DNA from: Phaeodactylum tricornutum CCAP 1055/1
Lineage: Eukaryota > Bacillariophyta > Bacillariophyceae > Surirellales > Neidiaceae
DNA: 64,000 nucleotides
Direction of reading: 5' to 3'
NCBI RefSeq assembly: GCF_000150955.2
Contig: NC_011678.1
Location: 81,518 to 145,517, forward strand
Positions 20,318-32,092 of this stretch are shown here, one piece after another. A program made the position numbers and the translations under genes. A model generated the notes under the pieces. That model was given only the letters and a program-made list of their open reading frames with translations, was not told where the DNA came from and did no database searches. Positions within the stretch are counted from its first letter, which is position 1. The number at the start of each line of letters is the position of its first letter.

Positions 20318-23300
20318 ATGTTACTGTCTCCCAAAATACGACGAGTGTTACCGCCGGCACCGGTCGTCGCCGACGTCCTTACCGTTCCGTCCGACACTGC
20401 CACGGTAGTCCACACGGCCCAGAGTCTCCTCGCATCGACGGACGTGTACGCCTGCGGTGGAATGCACCACCACAACAACAGTAACAACAACACCACGACG
20501 CAACGCTGTCTCGTTACCCATCCCAGTCAACCGCTCTGTGCCTACGTACTCCTCGAGCCCGTGACGTCGCACCACAATGGTACGACCAACAACAACAATA
20601 ACGATACCAGCAACACTGCCAACCACAACAACAGTAACAATCACACTCTCGATTCCATTGCCTACACATCGCACCGACGTCTTTGTGTGCAAAACACCCA
20701 CACCAAGCAGATTGTTTGGAGTCTCGCCTTGGCCGATTTGGTCGTTCTCCTCTACGGAGACACCGCCGCGACGAAACTTCCCGCCGCCGTCCAACGACTC
20801 GGTCACGTGCGTTCCCTCCAATTCATGGACGCATCCACTCTCTATTGGACCGGCATGCACCACGACGCCGACCAACACCCCGACTGGGAAGACCACAATG
20901 GCCACACCATGCACAACACACGACAGATACCCGCAACGCTCCTCGTCCACTTTTCTCAACGCGTACTCATGTTCCGTTTGCGACGCCACGGGGAAGCGCG
21001 ACACGTGGTACCTCACCACGCTCACCTCCATCGACACGTACTCATGGATTTGCACGAAGCCACCCTGGGCGGACACGGTGCCCTGCCCTCGTCCAACGTG
21101 CTACCCTTGACCTCCTCCTTTTTACTCCTCGGCTGCGCCGACGGATCTTTCAAATGCTACGACTGGCGACGCAAAACCGTGGTCAAGTCGATCAAGGGAT
21201 TGGGCAAGGGCGATTGGATCGTGGCTTGTCACGCCGCCAATCCCTACAGTACCACCGTGGCGTCACACCACACACCCGCCGACCCCGCCGCTCCCCGCCG
21301 CCGACGAATACTCACCTTGACACAAAAAGGCATGGCCTACCTCATCGAAATTGAAATTGACCCGGCGAAACGACACTTGGAAATCAAACCCCCACTGGCA
21401 CGGTTTGTGGGCGGTCTCGCCGAACTCGGAACCCTGCCCCCCATGGAACACACTTTGCTCTCCTACGACCCGCATCGCGACTGGGTCACCTGGATGCAAC
21501 CGGCTACCAAAAAGGAACCATGTTCCGTCTGTGTTTGGAATTTATCGAGTCTGCGGGACGATTTCGTCGGCAAGGATCCTCCCACGCTCGCCAAACCGGA
21601 GCCCAACCTGACCATCCAATTCCCTTCCACCGACCACGCCTTGACCTTGACGTCGGCCGTAACGCACACCGCGTTTGGCGCCGACGTTCTCGTGTGTGCC
21701 GTCGTGACAGCCCACGGCGACGTCCACGTCATGGGCGCCCTCCTCCGGGAGGCGGTCGCGGCGCCTCTGCGTACCCTCGCCACCCCGCTCGTGGCCTTTC
21801 GGTTGCCCGAACTCCTCCAATACGATGCCGGCTGGGACACGCGGCCGGTACTGCGTGTGCACGCAATCCAAACCCGGAATCTCTACGCCACCGAATGGAT
21901 CGTGGCCACGAATTTAGGGTTGATCGTCCTGGACTTACCCGTGGGTGTCCGGCACGGGGCTCCCCATTTTCATTTCGGAGCCGGACTCGGGAGTCTCGGA
22001 AAGAGCGTATTGTCTATACAGCAATCCAACGTCGTGTACGGATCACTCGATGTCCTCAAGGCCAATCCGGTCGGGCCCATGCCGTTCCGCAATCCTACCG
22101 TTCTGTACGAATCCCCAGTGGCCAGTCACATGCCTCCCGCGTACACAAAACGCCCATTTCGCACCGCTCCCGTGTTCCTGTCCAGTCCGTCCGGCACTTA
22201 CCTGTCCCTCTTTTGGCCTTGGGAATTTCGGTACGAAATTCTGCACGTGCCGACCTTGTTGCAAAAAGTGGGTCAACGCGGTCATCACGGTGGCGGTCCG
22301 GGCAATACGCCTAGTCCGGTGGTAGCCAAGGGTCAAGTCGTGGCCGATTTTGCCTGGGTGGGTGACGACGACGTGTACGCTGTCCTCCACGCACCGGAAC
22401 TCTTCGCCCGAACCGTGCCGCTTTGGGTGCCGCCGATGGAAGAAGGCCACACCGGTGATGGTACACTGAACCAGTTGCAGCAAGTGGCGAACCTGTCGAA
22501 TCTCAAGGATCTCCGATCGTACTCGAAAAGCGTGGCCAAACTGGGGGCTGGAATTTCCAAAGGAGCACGGTACGAAGAGATGATTGTAGGTAGTTACGGA
22601 TTACACGCGTGCAGGTGTGCTTACACTTTTCACTCATTTAAATGCAGGACCGCCACCAAGACTGTCACGACTACGGCAACGGGTGCTTTTTCTCAGAGCG
22701 CCAAAGCTGGGTGAGTAGTGGGTTTCCTTCCTTGTTACGTTGTTGCAGAACCATCGAGTTTTGATTGGAGCGCCAACTCATATTCCTTATTTCTTTGTAG
22801 TTTGAGTGCAACGACTGCAACTTCCAAGACTCTTACCGGATCTGCCAAAAAAATTAACAAAGGCCTCAAAAAGTACGTTGGTTCAATTCGCTTTCTGACT
22901 TGTTATTTTTAAAAATGGCGCTTACACTTGGACTCTTTTTCCTCAGGGCTACGTTTGGTCTCTTCAAGGGAAAGAAAAAGAAAAGTGAGGAAGAGAGTTT
23001 GGGATTCACGGCGGACGACGATGAAGAGGACGAAATCGAAAGTCAAGGTGTTGCGTCAATGACACTCGAAATGCAGGAACAGATGCTTTCCGAAACGAAG
23101 GGGACGTTAAAAGCCGTGGACGAAGAAGCTATGAAGAACTACGTGGAATTACATCAATTAATAGCGGTCGATTCGCCAGCTTCCGAACTGAGTGCTAGTG
23201 TGGCTGCAGCTACGAGTAGTAACTTGGGGGAGCTTTATCTACGAGGAGGAAATAGGATCCCCACTGTTCTTTTCGGAGGGCCAGTCCTTTGTGTGGGAAG

Positions 23301-24405
23301 TAAAACCGACGGGGAAAGCGAAGGACAAGCGTACTTTTATACCCGGAAGGCCAGCGAATCAGACGAGCACGCTGAGGTCTACACCACGTCCGGCCCTGCC
23401 TTGCCCTGTCCCGACCTTTGTGTATGGGACGACGATGGTAGACTGTGCGCACTCGTTGTCCATAACCGAGTAACGATTTACTCCTCGACCGCTCCATTCT
23501 TTTCTCTACTTGGAACGGTCCAAATAGGAGGCAACTCGACTACCGACGTTGGAGTTCAGAGCGCAAAATTTATTCATGGTGTATTGTATTGCTGTACTTG
23601 GAATGCAGTGTACATTGTCTTTCTCGGGAATACGGAAGCCGGAGTCTACAGTGTGGACTCATTCCTGCTTGCATCCACAGATGTCGTGGCTTGGCCAGAT
23701 CAGAGTCATGGGGACGAAGACGAACCTTTGGCCCCCTGTGCAGAGTCTCTACCGCTTGTCCAGCCTGTGGTGCTTGGATACCAAAGTGGCAGCTTAATGG
23801 TATCAACAGCGCGCGGTGTAAACGCGATATCTTTATCTCATCCTTTACTGCGAATTGGGACGTTGTTATCCGCGGGCCAGATTGATCGAGCCGTCAATTG
23901 GTTTGAAGCGGTGGCGAACTCGCGACACGAAGCTCTTGGTAAATTTTTGGAGAGACGAGGTTTGCCCAACTTGGCTCTCGAGTTGCCAGGAATATCTCTC
24001 GAAACTATCGTGGACATTAGCATGAGATTTGGCTACATTGATCGACTAGAAGAAGTCGTCGAGACCTATGGCGTAAAAGGAATTCGGGCTATTGACCTTG
24101 GACGAGGCGTGTCGACGAACATTTTCGGCCCCCTATCGGACTCAAACAGCCTTGTGGTGTGTGTTGGAGCATACCTCCTTGCTCAAGGTTCCGTCGAATT
24201 AGTTCGCCGTCTTGCCTCTGAGTGTCTTCGTTCCGGAGAAGATGGAAGGAAGGACGCCCTGGTCCTCGGAGCACTTTTGCTATCGGTCAACGAGGCAGAT
24301 GCTACTCGCCTGATTCATCGCGCGGTTGAGCAACCTAGTCCAGACTGGACAATGGGAAATTTTGTTCGGGATTTTATTCTCACCGACGCCATGCGCCGAT
24401 CGTAG
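20318..24405 (+). CDS. Beta-propeller/alpha-solenoid coat-like protein (COPI- or TSET-related)
   Basis: Exons are 20318 to 22710, 22801-22872 and 22947-24405; the two downstream joins are clear (GCTGG|GTGAGT ... TTTGTAG|T; AAAAA|GTACGT ... CCTCAG|G). Another short intron probably lies between 22586 and about 22660 (donor ATT|GTAGGT), but no standard acceptor keeps frame, so this joint is unresolved. The product is about 1.3 kaa. The N-terminal half is propeller-like, with WD-type strands (GCADGSFKCYDWRRKTVV, LCVQNTHTKQIVWSL) and a later FLSSPSGTYLSLFWPWEF. The C-terminal half is helical: LLSAGQIDRAVNWFE and FLERRGLPNLALELPGISL resemble the solenoid of coatomer subunits and TSET propeller subunits (plant TWD40). 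Role inferred: vesicle coat or membrane trafficking. Early residues hold Asn/His runs. Confidence 0.6.
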
Positions 24406-24693
24406 TTTACTTCTCAAACACAACTCGCCAACTGTGCAAATAGACACAAGCCTATTTTGAATAAAAAAGCTGCAGTACCCTATAATAAATAAGAATGGAA
24501 AAAGGTATCGACAAACCGGACTTTAAATACTGTTTAGGGGAGAAATAGACATATGATCAAAAACCTGGAAAAACAAACTAAAACTGTCCCATCGTCTATC
24601 CCAAAACCAAAAATTCAAAGCCGCTACACCAAAGAAACGATATAAACATGAATCAGATGGGCTGAAAGCCCACACGAGCAGCAATTAAACCGT
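24406..24693. other. Convergent 3' region
   Basis: A short AT-rich region between the stops of the coat-like gene (+) and the second AMT gene (-). It includes AATAAA-like sequences near 24460-24490 on the plus strand. No gene. Confidence 0.5.
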
Positions 24694-26981
24694 TTAAGCA
24701 GTCTCTTCGGCGGCGTCATCAGCAGCCTGCGCAACCTCCTTTGGAACCTCAACCTTGCCGTGCTTCGAGGCACGAATTTCCATGAGCTCGTCAACATGGT
24801 CCTTGCTGGGTCCCGAAAGATCGTAAGCAGATCCACGGTGATGGGAAATATCAAGACCAACTTCTTCCTCAAGCGGGTCCACACGGAACATACCGGCCAT
24901 GTTCAAAAGGATAAAAAAGGGCGTCATAATGGTGGTGACCCATCCAATAATCCAGGCGAGGCAAGCAAGCTGGCAGATGAGAAGACTTCCATCTCCGGAG
25001 CCACTTCCCCATTCGTAGAACCAGCCCTCGTGTTCCGAGTTGTACCCAGCGGTTGCCATCAATCCACCGTTGGCGAAAAGGCCGGTGGCTAGGACACCCC
25101 AGAAACCATTGGCGAAATGGACAGGGATGGCATCGACAGCGTCATCAATCTTGAGCTTGATCAAAAGCTTGGACATACCAATGTAGACCCAACCTCCAAC
25201 GACTCCAATAATGATTGCGGCCCATGGGGTGACGACAGATGTACCAGCAGTGACGGCAACGAGACCAGCAAGGCATCCATTCATGGCCATGGTCAGATCG
25301 TACGTAGTTTCACCGGTCGCCATGCCGTCAATGATCGAGTCAGTGAACATGGCGGAAACACAACCGGCAGCGGCGGCCATAGTGGTGGTGACGGCACACA
25401 AAGCGGCGGTTGCGGCCGAATCGGCGTTAGCAATCTTCAGGGCTGAACCAGGGTTGAATCCGTACCATCCGAACCACAAGATGAAAGTTCCGAGGATCTG
25501 GAGGGCTACAGAGTGGGCTGGGAAGCTGGCGGGCGTCTCCAGAGGGTTGCCATCCTCATCGTAGAACCGACCCTTACGCGGTCCAAGAACAATGGCAGCA
25601 ATCAAGGCGGTGAGTCCTCCAGTCATGTGCACCACACCTGATCCGGCAAAGTCAACGGTTCCAACTCCTTGGAAGGGGTCGGCACTGAAGGCTGACAAGA
25701 ACCCGTTGGAGCTCCAGACAGAGCGTACAACGACGGGATAGACGAAACCCGTAAGAAAGAGAGAGTAGCAAAGGTATGCCGACATCTTGCATCGCTCAGC
25801 AACTGTACCGGCAACAATCGTGGCGGCAGTGGCAGCAAACGCAAACTGGAAGAAGAAACCTGCATAATTTGTGTAATCACGGAGCGCGAAGTAGCTGTTG
25901 CCAATGAAGGTCTTGTCGGTGGTGTCGTCACCGCCATAAGCGAAGCCGAAACCAACGGTGTAGAAGCCAATAGCACCACCACAGGCATCCAACAAGTTCT
26001 TGAGCATAATATTCTTTACATTCTTTTGACGGACGGATCCAGCACAAAGCATGGCGAACCCGGCCTGCATCATGAAGACCAAGGCACCCTGTAGTGATTG
26101 GACGAGAAGGCAATCGCGTCAGAAACGGAAGTTCGTAACGGCATACGCCAAGACATTGCGGACTTAAAGAACTTTGTGTCAAAAAAGACGAGTTGCGTCA
26201 CAAGTTGTTAAGTAACATCGCGAACTCGATACCTTCCACGCCCGTCGAACACAACAATGTCACATGAGCCCAAAACTTCCGCAAAGTAGATCGGAACTTG
26301 TCAAGAACGATCGAACTTCTCACTATACACGAGGTACCAATACATAGTCGACGTGGGATCCTTTTTCTCACATCGAATGAAAGAAAAACTCTTTCTCATC
26401 ATGATGGAAGACGAAAATCTTCACAAGCGGCCTCAAAGATCGAACGAACAAATACATTTGCAGGGTCGAAATGCCAGTGGGTAATTCAAAATACGTACCG
26501 CAAAAATGAGGAAGAAAGTATCAACACCTGCAGTAATCCCTTCCGCGTCAATACCTCCGACAGTCTTAGAAACTCCGGCCACGATCTGCAGAAGTAGAGT
26601 GCAAACAAAAAGGCATCCAAGTGAGTATAGGTGGCACACAAGCAAATTTAAACAACAAGCCTTTGATCAAAATTATCGACGACGCATCGCAGTCAAAGAC
26701 AGACCGACCAACGTGTAGATCAACCCCGCTTATTCCGCTTAGGAGTCCGAGGCGGATGCTCAGGACAATAACTGGAAGGGTTGCTGCAAAGAGTAGACTG
26801 CATGAATGTAGCATTACGGTATCGGATAGTAGCCAGGTCCATCTTTCTCATTGCAGTGCCAAGATAGGAGCATGTCAGAAGTTTTGCCGCGACTTACCGT
26901 TTGCAGAGCGCACACAGCCTGCTCAGAAGAGCTCGACGCGGCTGTCAGGCCAGTGCAGAATGCGTCCAAATCAAAAGACAT
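24694..26981 (-). CDS. Ammonium transporter (AMT/Amt family), copy 2
   Basis: Three exons on the minus strand: 26981-26898 (28 aa, MSFDLDAFC...), 26585-26499 (29 aa) and 26088-24694 (464 aa). All junctions are phase 0: ACG|GTAAGT, CTGCAG|ATC, GCG|GTACGT and CTACAG|GGT. They give 521 aa. Joining yields FFLIFAGALVFMMQAGFAML, LKNLLDACGGAIGFY, FAGSGVVHMTGG, ILWFGWYGFNPGSA and DDAVDAIPVHFANGFWG, all AMT signatures including the pore His regions. The C-terminal tail keeps the conserved DPLEEEVGLDISHH regulatory stretch, followed by a charged Ala/Glu-rich end. The role is ammonium uptake at the plasma membrane. Introns are long for this region (312 and 410 nt) and differ in position from copy 1. Confidence 0.93.
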
Positions 26982-28187
26982 GGTGAATGCTGAGAGGATG
27001 AGTGTGTCACAGAGGAGAGAACAACTCTACGGGTCGACAGAGTTTTATGAAAGTTACGGAGGTCGGATCCGCGTGGGTGCAAACGGAAATTCCGATCTGA
27101 TCAAAGAGGCGTGAGGGAAGGTTTAGTAGAAGCACAGCGTAGCAGTTTCCGGTATGTAGAATCATTACCAACTTCACAGGACGGTTGATCCTATATAATT
27201 GCCCTGGGCCAATCATCAACTCTGTTATCGCAATTGACACGCTTGCACAATCAAACGACATTTCCAGCCACTAGAATCCTATCGAAGCTTAGTCATCCAA
27301 TAAGATTGCGTCGACATAGACAGAAAATATTAAATCGAATTCAGAACTCCAGATTAATTGTTCGAGAGAAGGCAACGGCCAGGTAAGATTGAAAGGTTTT
27401 GATTGGCTCGTCGCAGAACAGTGGCGCGTCAGTCATCTCAAGGCCTATACCAGCTTAATTAGAGAGTACCACTCGAACTTGTGTCCTAGTCGTTTTACAG
27501 AATTCGCACAGGACCGTTCTTACGTCGATCAACCATAGCCTATAAATAGCTTTTGCTTTCAATAGTAAGAGACGTCGGATTCCACTACAAAAAATCGTTT
27601 TGGATGAGCCAGTCATCAAGCCTTTGGAAAGTACAAATCCTCACTGTTACTCATCTTGGCTTGACGACTTGGAGGTGAGGGCTGATATCGACAAGCGACA
27701 GCAACAAAGGAGAGCAATTTCTTCCACCTAAAGCCATACAAAAGGAATGCTTCACAACAAAGGATATCCAAACAGTGAAATAAAATAAATTGGATGCCTC
27801 GCAGTGAAGGGATTAATGGAATATCGGCTTTTCACTAATCTATTCATAACTTCGAGAAGAGCATTCTCACTTCAGACGGCTTCGATCTTTCTCTAGCTCC
27901 ATGCGTCATCTCTGGTGCCAAAATTTGACGAACCCTAAACACAGTAACCCTTATGTCACTGAAGTCAACTTTTACGAACTTCTTTTGCCAAAATGTTTTG
28001 CGAAGTGTCATCTGTGTCACGCACAGCGCGAATCTCGACAATTATTCCTGGATCTTTCCAGTCAACATCGATCTCGATTCTCCAGGATGGACGTTCTTAC
28101 TGTAAAAGTTCGATCGTACACGCACCGAATGTAAACTTATCCAGAGCCAAAAATTTCTGAAGCTGTTTTTGCAACAAAGAAGACAAG
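26982..28187. other. Intergenic region, AMT copy 2 / aquaglyceroporin
   Basis: About 1.2 kb of AT-rich sequence between divergent genes. Small ORFs (for example 27844-28041 on minus) show no motif and no consistent coding character. It must contain both promoters. Confidence 0.5.
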
Positions 28188-29204
28188 ATGGTTGAGTACG
28201 GTGAGTTCGCGTTCCGTCTTTGGAATCGAGGAGCAAATGCTTTACAAGCGACCAACAAGTATTGCCTGGCTGATATACAAATTGCTTCAATCATCAATCT
28301 TTTTCAGGATCTATACCGCAAACAGAACCACAAATTACCGATGCTCCTCCTCCCCCGCTTCGCTCTCAGTTGACGGCGGAACTTATTGGGACGGCGATTC
28401 TAGTGCAAGTCGGTTGTGGCGCCAATTGTCTAGCAATCTATCTCGGTGTCTTGGATGGCATGTGGCAGGCAGCGATTGTCTGGATCCTGGGAGCCACCTT
28501 GGGTCTTTATTCGTCCGCTGCCTTGTCCGGTGGACACTTGAATCCAGCCGTAACTTTATCGTTCGCTGTCGTTCGTCCGGCTGATTTTCCCTACGCTAAC
28601 GTCCTTCCCTACTGGGCTGCTCAGCTGGCAGGGGCTTTTCTCGGCGCCTTGACAAATCTAATCGTTTATCACGAAGCCATTTTAAGCTATGAGGCGAAGA
28701 ACGGAATTGTTCGAGGGGGACAAGCCTCAATTCAATCGGCAGCTGCTTTTGGCGATTATTGGAGGTAATATTTTCTCAACGGATCTGCAAGCGCCTTTCA
28801 CCAAAACCTTGCTCCTCAAAATACAAACTGACTTCCATATTTTCCTATTTACGCCCTGCAGCCTTTCCAAGTATGTGACAAGTGGGTGGCACGCCTTCTT
28901 GTTGGAAGCGTTTGGCACTGCTTTTTTGGTCTTTTGTATTTTCATGCTGACCAACAAGAAAAACTCTGTGCCTTCGGCAGCCGTCCCTCCTCTAGTCGCC
29001 ATTGCAATCGGATCGATGGTGGTTTTGTTGGGTCCCATGACTGGTGCAGGCATTAACCCTGCCCGAGATATGGGCCCGCGCCTCGCGACGCTGCTCGCGG
29101 GCTGGAGAACTGCGGCTTTTGCCAATTGGATCGTTTATTTTACGGCTCCTTTGATGGGCGGACCCATCGGGGCTTTAATTGCGGACCGCCTGCTCATGGC
29201 GTAG
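28188..29204 (+). CDS. Aquaglyceroporin (MIP family, GlpF-like)
   Basis: Three exons, 28188-28200, 28308-28764 and 28862-29204, encode 270 aa. The first exon holds only ATG plus ten bases (MVEY G) and ends at TACG|GTGAGT. The second joins at TTTCAG|GATCT and ends TGGAG|GTAATA; the third begins after CTGCAG. Both NPA loops are present: SGGHLNPAVTLSF and GAGINPARDMGPR. The Asp after the second NPAR is the mark of glycerol-conducting GlpF-type channels rather than strict aquaporins. Six membrane helices and the second half-helix are intact. It probably conducts glycerol or other small solutes along with water. The plasma-membrane location is assumed. The start is set by splice logic, since exon 2 has no ATG before the first helix. 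Confidence 0.9.
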
Positions 29205-29945
29205 GGCTTGCGTTAGCAAGGCGAGACCATAGTGTTTGCATATCTTTGTCTCCATAAATCTGTTGGGAGGCAGCAATTTACGTAGCGCGTAGCCAGAAAG
29301 TGTTAGCCTGTGCTCGAGAACACAACTTTTCGGCCTTCCATGCAATCAAGCTCTACCATGTGACTATTCGCATACAAAAATTAACATTCATTAAATCGAT
29401 GAAGTCGGTGTGCATTGTACGAACTCGAATTCTTATTTCTGCTGAAAGAGAGTTCATGGTTGTTGGCTTTTTTCGATCGTTGCCCATCATTAGTTGTCTT
29501 TAAAGTTAGTTGGGCACCAATGAAGTGCCTCCTTTCTACTTCTGTGACAGGAATCATACAAGTTAGACGAAACCATGGACGCTTTATGCAGAGTGGGTCC
29601 TCCCGTCACTCATTCGTTCAATGTTCGGAACCTTTTGAAACCGCAGCCTATTTAGTGGCCGCCTTGGTAATTTACTTTTAACAGGAGCTTGCATGTTGCT
29701 TATGGACTATGGCAGCAGAGCTATTTAAATGAGCGGTATCCATATATAGTTACGTTGCTAACACTGCGTCTCATTTTCTGTAGTCTCTATTCTTTTTTTG
29801 ATGGTCTGGAACAAGGTCCCTTCCAGATCAAGTTGTCTTTTTCTATTCTTTTCTGTTTGCTGCTTCACACATTCGTACTAGGGTACACATCTATGTCCAC
29901 AAAGCCCAAACGTGGACTTTGTGAGTGGGTAAGTGTTGGGTTTGT
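29205..29945. other. Convergent intergenic region
   Basis: About 740 bp between the aquaglyceroporin stop and the stop of the thioredoxin-like gene on the minus strand. Several short ORFs exist but none has recognisable features. It is AT-rich. Confidence 0.5.
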
Positions 29946-31048
29946 CTAGGGTGCTCGTCGAAAGCGCCACCACACCTTGTGGGAGGAATCGGCTACACTC
30001 TCAGCGGTTGTTGCAACATGATCTGCTCGGTTTTGTTTGGAGCGGATCCGTTCCGCAAACGCCGCCATACGCTCGGCACGGGAGAGCCCCTGTCCATGGT
30101 CTTCCGTATTGCTGCCGTCCGACTGATCGGATGATGGGGGTGCCACCATAACGGTAGCGTCAATGAGCGCCGCGCCAATGTCTAGGGTCTTGGAAAATTC
30201 CTGTTCGGTATGGGCCGCTAGCAGCGCTTGAACCTTATCTTGGACGGCTTGCTCGTCCGGAAACAAGGGATTTGCCTTGATCGCCGCGAGTCGATCGCTG
30301 TTTTGCAGCGTCCGGGTCATGTACTTGATTTGATCCTTGAGGGTTTGAAATTTGGCCGGCGCACAGGCAAAGCTGGTGAGCAGGGTCCCTGCGTGGTATA
30401 TTTGAGTGGTAGGCAGTCGCTTAATACCGAGGGATCGGCACAGTGCCGTGTTGGCGCCCCATTCGACCGAGGCAAAACGCACGGAACCGCGTTCAACGAT
30501 GTTCTGCGTCTTGCGGTCACGCTTGTCTCCGAGTTTGTGCGCTAGCGATTTATAGAGGAGTCCGAACTTTTGGCAACTCTTGCACCAGGACGCGTGAAAG
30601 GAAATTACGCAGAGCCGGTCGTCATCGAGAGCCAGAAACTCCGCCAAGCCTCGTCGGAGTTCACGACGGCGATTTCGGTAGGAATCTGGGTGGATTGGAC
30701 GGGAGCCGGAGGTGGAGTGTACCACTCGTTCTCCTCTTCGGTCATCCTGGCTGCCGCCGCGCGACTCGTAGTCGAAGCCAGCGGAGGATGCCCAGGGATG
30801 CGTGACGACAATGGAGGAGCGACAGAAGGAGAGAGTCCCGCTCGGCTCGTACTCACTGGAGCACTCGGGGACTGTGAAACGTACTGGTGCTGCAACTGCT
30901 GGGCTGCCTTTTGGAGTTCGCCACCTTGGCTAGGTACGAGCGCGTGTACCGTATTGATGGTAGTACCGGCGAACGCGAGAAGGCAAACGCCCAGTACAAA
31001 AGGATCCAACAGCATTTGACGAAATCGCAGGACACGAATATTTGTCAT
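29946..31048 (-). CDS. Membrane-anchored thioredoxin-fold protein with an apparent frameshift
   Basis: Two overlapping minus-strand frames appear to make one gene. The upstream frame starts at ATG 31048 (MTNIRVLRFRQ), has a membrane segment (LLDPFVLGVCLLAFAGTT) and reaches NSDEAWRSF before ending at 30605. The downstream frame, read in its final part as AEFLALDDDRLCVISFHASWCKSCQKF, has no ATG of its own near its 5' end and stops at 29946. Together they form a thioredoxin fold: the first beta strand and helix in one frame, the CxxC (WCKSC) strand and the cis-Pro loop (LGIKRLPTTQIY) in the other. The switch must fall at about 30640-30660. No intron of plausible length bridges the frames. A sequence error, a real mutation or an unusual expression mode are all possible. 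Predicted role: thiol-disulphide exchange on an endomembrane. Confidence 0.6.
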
Positions 31049-32092
31049 TAGGTAGAAATGGTGTTCGTCTTTTCTCCGGTGACCGACAAGAGGAAAAAAA
31101 CGACAGTTTTGGGCAGGTCGACACGACGGTGTCAACACGGGCGACGATTGCTGCAATCAAGACTCAACTTGTTCGTCACGGCAACGAAAGGAGCACGACG
31201 TTGATTCGAACAGTAGCGGGGATTCCCAAAGTAGTCGTCTAATGTAAATACTATTAGCACTCAAAGGTGTGTAAGCGAAGCCAAAGAGAGGTAGGTACAA
31301 GGAAGAACGTACACAACAAGTACGAAAGCGAGAACAAGGAAGGAGAGGAATTCGAACCCCAAGCAGTTTTTGTGCGGGAAGTTCGCGAGCAAACCGAACA
31401 CGCATCTTGCGTCGTCGCCTGGCGCCCGCAATCAACTCGCTGTCACTCGCGAACTTCAATCGACAACGGAACTGCAACGTTGCACCACGTACGTGTACTT
31501 AACGGCATATCTTTTTCTTTCAAATACGACAGAAGTAAACAAATCTTATCATTTAGTGACATTCTTTCGCGCATAGTATGATGTCATTTGGACTACTACG
31601 TGTCAAGGGTTGGTTGCCCTCGGACTTGATTTCGTTCCAACGTCAACGCCCCTGTTGTGTATATACTACTGACTGCAATACCTCTTAATTGTGACAAAAA
31701 CCACGACCAGCCAAAGAAATTCTACTCATTTCCATCGACGACGCGATCGCCAACAAACAAAAGAACAAGCAAGAGTCTTCGATCTATCTAGTAGGTAGGG
31801 TAGGGTAAGGACAGAAAACTGTGTTTATGTATACGGTATTCACTTCGACCCACAATTGTGTGAATCTCTCATGCATCAATTACCGGTTTATACACAAATT
31901 CAAAACAAAGGAGGGTGCATGCGGAAAAACGATTGGGTCGCCACACATGGAATGCTGAAACAGTCAATGGTCAAGCTTATTTAAAGTTGCTGATTCTGGG
32001 AAGGAAGTTAACAACAGCCCGAATCAAATACACGAGTTCTTCTGCCGGCTGCTCACAGTGATATAGAGGCACTAGCCTATTCACATTTACAG
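31049..32092. other. Intergenic region
   Basis: About 1.04 kb between the thioredoxin-like gene's start and the bestrophin stop, both on minus. Short plus-strand ORFs at 31267-31581 are unsupported. A GTAGG repeat (ctagtaggtagggtagggtaa) lies near 31790-31808. Confidence 0.5.

Noticed and set aside
20348-21076. 242-residue minus-strand ORF (Val/Gly-rich)
   Set aside because: Antisense shadow of the Asn/His-rich N-terminus of the coat-like gene.
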